Shown here one piece after another: positions 1 through 7,497 of a DNA stretch of 64,000 nt. The notes beneath the pieces are model-generated. The model searched no databases and was not told the origin of the DNA. It worked only from the letters and a program-made list of their open reading frames with translations. Each line of letters starts with the position of its first letter. Within the stretch, counting starts at the first letter, position 1. The DNA lies in NCBI GenBank assembly GCA_023898385.1, contig CP060220.1, forward strand, positions 186,001-250,000, given 5' to 3'. This stretch comes from Pseudobdellovibrionaceae bacterium. Its GTDB lineage: Bacteria > Bdellovibrionota > Bdellovibrionia > Bdellovibrionales > UBA1609. Made by a program: the position numbers and the translations under genes.

Positions 1-1564
1 TTAGGTAGGGCGTTTTGGCGATGACTGTGCCCGGATTTTCGTCGACTAGATCTTCTCGAAAGGCGACAACTCGACCTTGCATGATGAGTTCGCGGCCCAC
101 ATCCTTTAGACTTTGTCCCGGCTGACTTCGATATCCCTTCACTCGGGCGCCGGGAGCTTTAAAAAAATAATACTCGTAATCCGCGTTAAAAGTGCTGGGG
201 AAAAACACCTCTTTGTCCTTCAGTTGGTTTTGTACCGCGGGATCGTAGGGGGCGCTAAAGGGGGCACCAAAGAGACTCACTCCCATTAGAAAAAGCAAGG
301 TGGCAAAAGGAAGAGCGCTTCTTAAATCTCTCTTCAAAAAAAGCCCAGATAGTCCAAGAACAGCGGTTGTGGCCAAGGTTGTGGTGAGGGGCCAGGCAAA
401 CAGTGCTGAATGCAGGCTGTTGTTGATGCCATGAACCACGTAAAAGGCCAATGCACTAAATATGGTAATGAGTAAAAACGATGCCCGAAACCAAAAGTAC
501 GAGATGGACTGCCACCGAAGGCCTAGCAGCAGGGCTACGGGCAGCATGGCTGGCAAAATGTAATTTTCTTGCCGTTGTGTGGGGAGAGTGTAAATGGCGA
601 GCACCGTAAATACAAATAGCCACAACGACACTTCAAGCCGCGACAGGCGTCGCAAATTTTTAACCGTAAAAATCACAAGTCCCAACAGAGGCAGCGCTAA
701 AAAGCCGGCATTGGCAAAGGCTCCCAGCCAAATTCGAAACACATTGTAGGGGCCGCTAAAAAAACCACTCCAAAATTGATGGGCTTGAAATTTTCCAGCA
801 TTTTCCTTCATGAAAAATTCGGCGAGCACCCCTTTGGGGTCAGGATCTACCATCAGCCACACTGAAAACAACGCGAGAGCCCCCGACACAACAGCCACAC
901 CTTGTGGTAAGGCGTTGCTAGTGAACCATTTTTTATTCCAACGGTTTTGGTGAAAGATGACAACGGCGGCCGCCAGGGCTCCCACTGCAATCAGAAAAAA
1001 AGATTTATAAAGAGCGGCCAGTCCAAGGGCAATGGCTGCTGAAAGTGTCCAAATGAAATCCAGTTTTCGCCGAAGTAAATAAAGGGCTGTGGGGAAAAAC
1101 ACCAAAAACATTTCTGCACTTTGCATAAGAAAGGGGCGGCCATGTTTATAGGTTGAAATAAAGCTTAAGAAAATCACACCCGAGAGAAAGCCTCGCCAAA
1201 GTTCATTCGTGTGGCGAAAGACAAGCCAGAAAATCAGCAACGCCGATAAAAAACTGTAGATCACCGAAGGCCATCGCAGAGACCAGAGGCTTGGAGAACT
1301 CTCAAAATCTGCGGTCACCATGCCTTGCCAAAATAACAAGGGGGGTTTTGTATTGAAAACACCCTGATCCCAAACCAAGGGTAGCCATCGACCGGTTTCA
1401 CTGGTGGCACGGCTCATTTGGATGTACACACCTTCGTCGCCTATTGTGGGAATCTGGTTATAATTCAAGCCAACCAAGTAGCTGGCCAGTGGTATAAGGA
1501 TCGCAAGAGCCCAGGCCCAAACAGGTGGAGGCGTTGTGAATTTGTCTTTATTACTGAAGATCAT
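1..1564 (-). CDS. PMT/ArnT-type membrane glycosyltransferase, C-terminus cut by window edge
   Basis: I translated this leftward frame from the ATG at 1562-1564; it stays open to base 1, so the end is missing. The protein begins MIFSNKDKFTTPPPVWAW and continues as a many-helix membrane protein. The first periplasmic loop carries GDEGVYIQ, the acidic D-E-x-x-Y type motif of the GT39/GT83 (PMT, ArnT) families, followed by GVFNTKPPLLFW. Such enzymes move a sugar from a polyprenyl-phosphate carrier to lipid A, glycans or proteins on the outer face of the inner membrane; the acceptor cannot be told here. The start overlaps the end of the upstream GT9 gene by 14 bases, so the two are probably co-translated and act on the same surface glycan (inference). 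Confidence 0.8.
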   Translation of the reverse strand, partial: MIFSNKDKFTTPPPVWAWALAILIPLASYLVGLNYNQIPTIGDEGVYIQMSRATSETGRWLPLVWDQGVFNTKPPLLFWQGMVTADFESSPSLWSLRWPSVIYSFLSALLIFWLVFRHTNELWRGFLSGVIFLSFISTYKHGRPFLMQSAEMFLVFFPTALYLLRRKLDFIWTLSAAIALGLAALYKSFFLIAVGALAAAVVIFHQNRWNKKWFTSNALPQGVAVVSGALALFSVWLMVDPDPKGVLAEFFMKENAGKFQAHQFWSGFFSGPYNVFRIWLGAFANAGFLALPLLGLVIFTVKNLRRLSRLEVSLWLFVFTVLAIYTLPTQRQENYILPAMLPVALLLGLRWQSISYFWFRASFLLITIFSALAFYVVHGINNSLHSALFAWPLTTTLATTAVLGLSGLFLKRDLRSALPFATLLFLMGVSLFGAPFSAPYDPAVQNQLKDKEVFFPSTFNADYEYYFFKAPGARVKGYRSQPGQSLKDVGRELIMQGRVVAFREDLVDENPGTVIAKTPYL

Positions 1565-2816
1565 GTAGGGCTTGCGATTCAAGGCTGTGGGTCATCGGGG
1601 TCGAGAGTACTTGGTTGAGTTTTGAAGAGACTTTCTGGAACACCAACTCGGGCGAGAGTTGCTTCATGCATTGGTTGTCCGAGCAGGGCGTTTTTCTGTG
1701 GTTCCAAGCGCTCACACAAGGGGAGCAAGAAAGTTCTAATGTGATGGGTGTGGAGTTACCGAGAGCTCCATAAAGACTTGGCGTTTCAGGTCCAAACAAA
1801 ACAAACGTGGGCAGTTCAGTGACGCTGGCAAAGTGAGGTGGTCCTGAATCATTACTGATCATCACCTTAGCTAAGTCATAGAGGGCAGGCAGTTCTGCAA
1901 ACTTCACGGCTCCAGCAAAATTAATGCATTGCTTGTGCCCTACCATTTGCACAATTTGATCAAGCTCTGTTCGCTCTTGGGGAGCCCCCGTCAATAACAC
2001 ATAGCTTTTCGGATACTGCTGAAGGATCTTCACTATAAGAGCTGCAAAAAACTCTTTCGGCCATCGCCTTTGTGGCAACATGTCGCTGGCATTGGCATTG
2101 ATCAAAACCAAAGATTTGGAGGCGAGGTTGGGTTCAATGCTATCGAGCTTAGATTGCACCGACTCGCGATGGGCGGGTGAAATTTCAGCGCGAGCCAGCC
2201 CGATTTCTTCGTCTGTGATCACCGACTTAGTGAATGGCACTTCAACAGTTTTCGCCAAGCAAGCATTCACTAAAGAAATAAAATTTTTCGCAATATGCAT
2301 GTGCGGGTTGTACCAAACCTTATGAGTGAGCATGTCGCCGCGGTATACGCCTTCGTTGTGATATTTGTAGTAACCCACACGTCGAGTGGCACCACTAAAC
2401 CCAGTGAGTAGGGCGGTGAAACGAGAGAACAGTTCAAGGTCAATGATCGTATCAATTTGGTTTTTTCGACACCATAACAAAAAACGAAGGGTGTCTTTTA
2501 CCAGCACACCAAAGCTGTCTTCGCGGATCGTAAATATATTTTCCTCGGCAACGGTTTTTAACAGATCCAAACTAGGCTTATTTTTCTTGAATATGACAAA
2601 ATATAACTCGCAGCCGGCGCGTTTTAGTTTGCGCATGGCCGGGTCAACAAGAATAGCACTGCCCATTTCAGACAGTTCAATCAAGAGGACCTTGCGCGGA
2701 GCAGACACTGAGGGTCCACTTGCAAAGAGATCAAGGGCTTTTCGAATCCAGGTGGCTAAAAAACAAAGGGGCACTCCTGCATAGAAGTCCACCTTGCGCA
2801 TAGTATCGACTTTCAT
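1551..2816 (-). CDS. Glycosyltransferase family 9 (heptosyltransferase-like)
   Basis: The 421-residue protein has the two-Rossmann-lobe layout of GT9 ADP-heptose transferases. The N-terminal lobe contains KVLLIELSEMGSAILVDPAM. The C-terminal lobe contains the nucleotide-sugar signature ISNDSGPPHFAS followed by LPTFVLFGPETPSLYG. A cysteine-rich tail (C-x2-C, then C-x4-C) is also seen in some GT9 relatives and may bind metal. GT9 enzymes usually build LPS inner core in the cytoplasm; the true donor here is unknown. The ATG at 2814-2816 is the first gene start after a 60-base gap. The downstream membrane glycosyltransferase overlaps its end, suggesting one envelope-glycan operon. Confidence 0.85.
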   Translation of the reverse strand: MKVDTMRKVDFYAGVPLCFLATWIRKALDLFASGPSVSAPRKVLLIELSEMGSAILVDPAMRKLKRAGCELYFVIFKKNKPSLDLLKTVAEENIFTIREDSFGVLVKDTLRFLLWCRKNQIDTIIDLELFSRFTALLTGFSGATRRVGYYKYHNEGVYRGDMLTHKVWYNPHMHIAKNFISLVNACLAKTVEVPFTKSVITDEEIGLARAEISPAHRESVQSKLDSIEPNLASKSLVLINANASDMLPQRRWPKEFFAALIVKILQQYPKSYVLLTGAPQERTELDQIVQMVGHKQCINFAGAVKFAELPALYDLAKVMISNDSGPPHFASVTELPTFVLFGPETPSLYGALGNSTPITLELSCSPCVSAWNHRKTPCSDNQCMKQLSPELVFQKVSSKLNQVLSTPMTHSLESQALHDLQ

Positions 2817-2898
2817 GATGATTATGTATGGTCTAAAAATGGTCGGGGGTCAAAACTATGCGTGGATCGTGACCCTTTAAGCGATGCGTCTGTAGCGT

Positions 2899-3357
2899 TT
2901 ATTGCGTTGATGGGGTGGAAATCTGGCGGAGATTGGCCATCCACCTTGAGAACCTGTCGCGCTCCGTTTTTGAAAGTCGATCTAGGCAAATCCAGGTCTG
3001 ACCGGTGATTTGCACATAGTCCTCTCTACGAACGATAGATAGGGCATCTCGGCACCATTTGTTGGTGTTTGAAGATTTCATATCCAGTTCATAAAAACTC
3101 TGAAGCTGACTGATGTGGTGAGAAAACTCCGACTGTGAAACATCTTTGTGTTCCACAAACTTCTCACCCAAGTAATATTTCACTTGGTAGTCTTTGGCAT
3201 ATTGAAATTTAACGCATCGCTTAAGGTGGTGGCCATAGCAGGCTTCAAGAGAAGTTCCAGGCTTGGTCAGGGAAAAAACGGGATTGGCAGCTAGTGACAA
3301 TATCGGAGTGATCCCGCAGATTGGTAATATCCAAAAAAATCTACGAAGAAACTTCAC
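2899..3357 (-). CDS. Small exported protein of unknown function
   Basis: I chose the GTG at 3355-3357 as the start. It forms a GTGA overlap with the stop of the upstream gene and has AGAGG about 7 bases upstream. This gives a protein of about 152 residues beginning VKFLRRFFWILPICG, a clear signal peptide. The mature part has four cysteines (ACYGHHLKRC, KWCRD, WICLD), compatible with periplasmic disulfides. I recognise no family. The start/stop overlap means it is translationally coupled to the exported protein at 3354-4418 and probably works with it. Confidence 0.7.
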   Translation of the reverse strand: MKFLRRFFWILPICGITPILSLAANPVFSLTKPGTSLEACYGHHLKRCVKFQYAKDYQVKYYLGEKFVEHKDVSQSEFSHHISQLQSFYELDMKSSNTNKWCRDALSIVRREDYVQITGQTWICLDRLSKTERDRFSRWMANLRQISTPSTQ

Positions 3358-4418
3358 TGATTCACCTCTTGGCTGGCCGGTGAACGTTGGCAACTTTTAT
3401 CCACAGGACTTTGGCAGCTGGCGGCCTTGGCAAGTGCTGGCTTTTTGAGCAAGAGGTTGAGTCGGGCCCCCCAATGCACGCTGGAGTCAATGGAAGAAAA
3501 AGCCTGTCGATTGAGGCTTGATAGGGGCCGCTCCAAACAATAAAGCGCAGAATGCAGGGCCAGAGCTCCTTTGGTGGCTGAAGGATTTTCTTTTAAATAC
3601 CGCTCCAAGGCCTGCAAGGCCAACCAGTCAGAAAGGGCTTTGGACTCAGGGTTTATGGGAGATTGGCAGCGGGGGACTGCTGAATCTCCATGTGGTTTTT
3701 TATTTGATTCAGAAAAGGCAAATACTCCCGCTTGCCGGCTTACTGGTTGTCTTGAATAGCTCTCTAGGGTGCCGGGTTTTCCTTGCGACAAACATTCTTT
3801 AATGGCGGCAAGAGGGTGGTCTATATCGTTGACTGAGCTTGGACCCCGCAGTTCGGGTTCTGCCGGTTGCGGATGAGCACAATCGTTTATGGCATTGCCT
3901 GACTCATGGGCCACTAAAAATAAAAGCGCACCACTGGGCAGAACTGAGGCAATCGGGCAGACGGTGACGGTGTTGCTGTTTTCATCATAGGCTGAAAGGG
4001 TGCCTGCCCCGCAAATTTGTCGGTACTCTTCAGAGTCTTCACTAGAGAGGTGTGTTTGTTGCAAGAGGTTTGAAAGGGCGCGAGCCGAAGGGGAGCTTGT
4101 GCCCAGCTCTTGTGAGTGAGATTTTTTCGCAAAGGCCAGGAGTTTTTCTAGACGGGGTTTTTGTTTTTTATAAGTTTTAAGTTCTTCATTCCAATGAGTT
4201 CCGGCAGAAAGAAAATCCTGTAACGAGGGTTGGCGTGTGCCGTCGCCATATTTTATACCGTAGGTTGAACGTTCGCAGTTAACCACACGCTTGGGTGTAC
4301 AAAAGGGTTGCGGGATAGGTTCAATTTGGCCGCCCCAACTGTTATTGCAAAAACTGAGCACGGCTCCCGCAAACAGAAAAAAACCAATCAAATCCGCACT
4401 TTTACGAAGGTAGACCAT
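3354..4418 (-). CDS. Exported cysteine-rich protein with an HE-containing motif
   Basis: The 354-residue protein starts with a signal peptide (about residues 1-30, hydrophobic stretch LIGFFLFAGAVLSF). It has many cysteines, fitting a periplasmic or secreted location. Around residue 170 it reads LFLVAHESGNAINDC. The hydrophobic-HE core resembles a zinc-metalloprotease helix (HExxH), but the second histidine is replaced by asparagine. It may be an inactive relative or a chance likeness. The C-terminal third is rich in Lys and Ser. It is the first gene of a coupled pair with 2899-3357. I recognise no family and assign no function. Confidence 0.7.
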   Translation of the reverse strand: MVYLRKSADLIGFFLFAGAVLSFCNNSWGGQIEPIPQPFCTPKRVVNCERSTYGIKYGDGTRQPSLQDFLSAGTHWNEELKTYKKQKPRLEKLLAFAKKSHSQELGTSSPSARALSNLLQQTHLSSEDSEEYRQICGAGTLSAYDENSNTVTVCPIASVLPSGALLFLVAHESGNAINDCAHPQPAEPELRGPSSVNDIDHPLAAIKECLSQGKPGTLESYSRQPVSRQAGVFAFSESNKKPHGDSAVPRCQSPINPESKALSDWLALQALERYLKENPSATKGALALHSALYCLERPLSSLNRQAFSSIDSSVHWGARLNLLLKKPALAKAASCQSPVDKSCQRSPASQEVNQ

Positions 4419-4500
4419 GCTTTAAGTGTGCCACCAAATGCGGTGTGACGACAGTCCAGAGGAGGCGAGGAGTGAAAACTCCATTTTTGTCTGGAACACT

Positions 4501-6246
4501 TTATAGAATTTTAAGACCCCGCTCGATCAAAGTCTGAATCTTTTTCGAGCCTCGGCCAATTTCTAAAAGCTCGTTCAATAGTGACTGTTCGAGTTCAGGG
4601 AGAGCCTTTTGGTTTTTCAGTAGATCTATGACCTCTAGGCGCAACAACCAATCTGCCGGAAATTTGGTTTGCAGAGAGTGAGCGAGTTCAATGACCCTGG
4701 TCGCCCAATCTTTTGAGGCCTGAGGAGCTTCTCGAAGATCGCGGAGGCTTTGGTACAGTTCAACAAGCAGGGAGTCTTGGGCCACAGCATTGGAGCGGTG
4801 GGGAGTGGGCTTTCTCAAATAAGGGGTGGTTTCTTTGAAATAAGCGCTTCTATCTGCAGCACCGCCAAACACGGAGACCACGTCAGTGCCACATCCCATA
4901 TCGAACAATCCCCATTCTGGCTGAAAGAAAACTTGGTCTCCTCGTTGAACGGTGCAATCTTTAAATGTGAGCACCAGCATTTTTTCGCCCTCTTGCATGG
5001 TGCCGATTAGCTCACCTCGGACTTCAACGCCTGAAGAAAACCGCAATGTCCCTTTTTGACCGGGGCGAAAGCCCAACTGATCGTGCAGTTGAATGGGTGT
5101 AAGGTCTTGCGGTTTTACTTGAAGCTGTTCGATGGGGCCTAAAGGGGTGCCATACCCGTGAATATGGTACGAGGGTCCTTGCGATGGGATTTGCTTATGC
5201 TCTCTTGATAGCTGCGTGGGGCCAGTGAATTGTAAGTAGTAGGGTTGATCATCTTTATGGTGGAATGCGCTCAAGACTCCACTTATTTGCAAGCCTGAAT
5301 CCAACTCACATGTGGTCACCGTTTGGGCCTTTTTTGCTACAGAAAGGCCGTACAGGCCCCCTTTTCTAAAAGCCATGGAGTCGGCTAACTCATCAATGAC
5401 ATTTTCAAGTTCTTGAAAGCTTTCGCTGTAAAAAAGCTGCGGTTGTGGTTTTGTGATATCAAAATCTTGCCCAATACAATCTAAGGTGAGGGGGATTTTA
5501 GGAACGGATTCACTCAAACAATTATAGCTTTCGCCGACGGATGAGAGAAGGCCCGCGCCGTAAATGAAAAACTCATTTTGTTGTTTAAGCAGTCCGTACT
5601 CTGTGGACCACCACCCGAGGCGAGAAAGTTGGCTTGCCTCACTGACATAGGTCACTCGGTCGAGGGCCTGATCCAACTGATTTTGTGCCGCGACGATATC
5701 TTCTTCTTTAGCTTTTGGCGACTCTTTCACTTCAGAAAGGTTTCTTACGGCTTCGTAGACTTCAAGATCTTCTTTGGCAAATATCGCATTGCGGGCGATT
5801 TCGCCAAATTTGTGCAAATAAGAAGCATAGGTGGGGTCAGCTATAATGGGGGCATGGCCGGCGGCTTCATGCACAATATCGGGAGTGGGAGTGTAATCTA
5901 AATTTTCAAGTTGTCGCATATCGCACGCAATGGGAAGAATACTTAAACTCAAAAACTCTAAAAATTCTGCCGGCGGAATAAATCCTGTGATCGGTACGGC
6001 CCGCCAACCGAACTGTTGGAGCTTTTCATCCATTTCTTCAATGCGGGGGATGCTATTTATGCTGATCCCTGTGGCTTTTAGGCCATCCACGTAAATGGGG
6101 TGAGCGTGCTGGGAAAAAAAATCTCGGGAAATTCTCATGATGTAGCGCCAAGCTGCATGATCTATGGCGGTGTACAAATCATAGTGTTGAAGCGTGACAT
6201 GTTGTTTGAGGTATTCTGGCAAGTCCCCGTAATCTAAATGACCCAT
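4501..6246 (-). CDS. Long-form aromatic amino acid hydroxylase (biopterin-dependent)
   Basis: The catalytic domain occupies about residues 20-290. It carries TPDIVHEAAGHAP (iron ligands H126 and H131) and WWSTEYGLL (third ligand E216), the 2-His-1-carboxylate set of phenylalanine/tyrosine/tryptophan hydroxylases. At 581 residues it is about twice the usual bacterial PhhA length. The extra C-terminal half includes beta-rich segments such as GTLRFSSGVEVRGELIG and a helical tail. Long bacterial homologues of similar size are known. The likely reaction is tetrahydropterin- and O2-dependent ring hydroxylation, probably of Phe; substrate choice cannot be read from sequence. It stands alone 58 bases past the pilin-associated gene, and I see no strong Shine-Dalgarno before its ATG. 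Confidence 0.88.
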   Translation of the reverse strand: MGHLDYGDLPEYLKQHVTLQHYDLYTAIDHAAWRYIMRISRDFFSQHAHPIYVDGLKATGISINSIPRIEEMDEKLQQFGWRAVPITGFIPPAEFLEFLSLSILPIACDMRQLENLDYTPTPDIVHEAAGHAPIIADPTYASYLHKFGEIARNAIFAKEDLEVYEAVRNLSEVKESPKAKEEDIVAAQNQLDQALDRVTYVSEASQLSRLGWWSTEYGLLKQQNEFFIYGAGLLSSVGESYNCLSESVPKIPLTLDCIGQDFDITKPQPQLFYSESFQELENVIDELADSMAFRKGGLYGLSVAKKAQTVTTCELDSGLQISGVLSAFHHKDDQPYYLQFTGPTQLSREHKQIPSQGPSYHIHGYGTPLGPIEQLQVKPQDLTPIQLHDQLGFRPGQKGTLRFSSGVEVRGELIGTMQEGEKMLVLTFKDCTVQRGDQVFFQPEWGLFDMGCGTDVVSVFGGAADRSAYFKETTPYLRKPTPHRSNAVAQDSLLVELYQSLRDLREAPQASKDWATRVIELAHSLQTKFPADWLLRLEVIDLLKNQKALPELEQSLLNELLEIGRGSKKIQTLIERGLKIL

Positions 6247-6304
6247 GGCGGGACTATATCACCATCTGTTGGCGCCAGGAAACCTCTTAGATTCGCCGCA
6301 CTAT

Positions 6305-6772
6305 TTATTTGTTTTTTTCGCGCAACGCCAAATAATCCTCAGCGAGCACAGAAAGACCATCGGCCGTCTCCTGCATAAAATCACCATCACGAAACTTCAG
6401 GGGATGGCGAGCCGGTCTTTGTCCCTCTTTGACTTGATTCAGATAGTTTTTTATGGCTTCTGCTGGGCCGGCCACGCGATGAAGAATGATTACGCCAGCA
6501 AGCCAAGCAAACAGAACCAAAAACACACTAAACGCCACCACCCACAAAATGGCCACTTGCGACTGATCCAGTATGCCTTTTGTCATAGCTATTTTTGGCC
6601 CAGCGGAGAGCTGACTCACTTCTGCCAGCACGCCTTGGGTGAACAGCTGAAAAATAACTAAGGCAAAGATGGCATGCACCACCACGATGCCCACAAAAAA
6701 ACCAGTAATAAGGTATTGGAGTTTTTTGTTAACAACAATTCTTTTGCGAAGTGGATTGATTCCTTTAACCAA
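6305..6772 (-). CDS. Two-helix membrane protein with HAMP-like cytoplasmic segment
   Basis: The start is a TTG at 6770-6772. AAGGAG stands 7 bases upstream and overlaps the end of the previous gene, so translation is probably coupled. The 155-residue protein has two transmembrane helices (about residues 20-43 and 73-97) flanking a short periplasmic loop. A cytoplasmic segment follows with HRVAGPAEAIKNYLNQVKEG, the start of a HAMP-like linker, and a helical tail. No kinase, cyclase or methyl-accepting domain follows. Short proteins of this kind occur in delta-type bacteria. Its place directly behind two pilin-like genes suggests a role in that system (inference). Confidence 0.7.
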   Translation of the reverse strand: MVKGINPLRKRIVVNKKLQYLITGFFVGIVVVHAIFALVIFQLFTQGVLAEVSQLSAGPKIAMTKGILDQSQVAILWVVAFSVFLVLFAWLAGVIILHRVAGPAEAIKNYLNQVKEGQRPARHPLKFRDGDFMQETADGLSVLAEDYLALREKNK

Positions 6773-6783
6773 CGTACGGCTCC

Positions 6784-7497
6784 TTAGTTATAAAGTTCAC
6801 TGGCGCTGTATCTAAAAACTCGGGTGTCACCACCACTGCTGCTATCAGCTTTATAAACAAAATTATTATTAATCAGGGCTCCTACGCCTACGTGGATCTC
6901 AAAACCCGTGGCGGGGCCAGCGCAAGCGGCGCCGCCAGGAGCCAGCACATCAGGGACAGTCAGGTCGCCGCCGCAAAGTGGTTTAAATCGGGCGACGCCC
7001 TGTAGAGGGCAGAGCAGGGTGGGTTCTCGCAATGAGGCCTCAGTGCAACGACGGCCAGAGGCTGTATAAAAGACCATAGGCATTCCGTTATCGGGGGTGA
7101 GAGCTCCCGCCAAAGGCTGTAAAGCCGTAGGGGCGTCGGGGTAGGGGCCGCCAAAATAGGTGACCACAGGAGCCGCAGGAAAAAGTGCTAAGTCATAGTA
7201 TTCGCGCTCATCACAAGGGGAGGGGTCCGCTGTCAGACAGCGACGAAGGTAGCTGTTAATGGCAAAACGCGAGTTACGAAGGCTAAGATCTGTGCTGCCA
7301 GCAAGCTCCATAGATTGGAGCAGCCATATGCGACCTTCTTTGACTCCCTGGCGTAAAGAATCCTTAGTTTGCTTGAGGTGATGAAAAAACACAGTTTCCA
7401 TGCCTCCAAGAACCACAACCAAAATTAACATTAGCATCACCAAAAGTGCGGTGCCTTTGTTTGAGGCCAAGAGTGACTTAGTTGATGGGTGCCGCAT
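6784..7497 (-). CDS. PilX-like pilin/minor pseudopilin
   Basis: I start at the ATG at 7495-7497, which overlaps the PilW-like gene by 20 bases. The N-terminus is ...LLASNKGTALLVMLMLILVVV: a short basic leader ending in Gly, then a hydrophobic helix with no glutamate at +5. Such an N-terminus is typical of PilX/PulK-type minor pilins. The mature part is Cys-rich. It contains SGRRCTEASLREPTLLCP and later FKPLC, matching SDGARCIEESDINDPIRCP and YEPYC in the neighbouring large protein. The two proteins therefore share a pilin-head module. Role inferred: minor component or tip complex of a type IV pilus-like fibre. Confidence 0.72.
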   Translation of the reverse strand: MRHPSTKSLLASNKGTALLVMLMLILVVVLGGMETVFFHHLKQTKDSLRQGVKEGRIWLLQSMELAGSTDLSLRNSRFAINSYLRRCLTADPSPCDEREYYDLALFPAAPVVTYFGGPYPDAPTALQPLAGALTPDNGMPMVFYTASGRRCTEASLREPTLLCPLQGVARFKPLCGGDLTVPDVLAPGGAACAGPATGFEIHVGVGALINNNFVYKADSSSGGDTRVFRYSASELYN

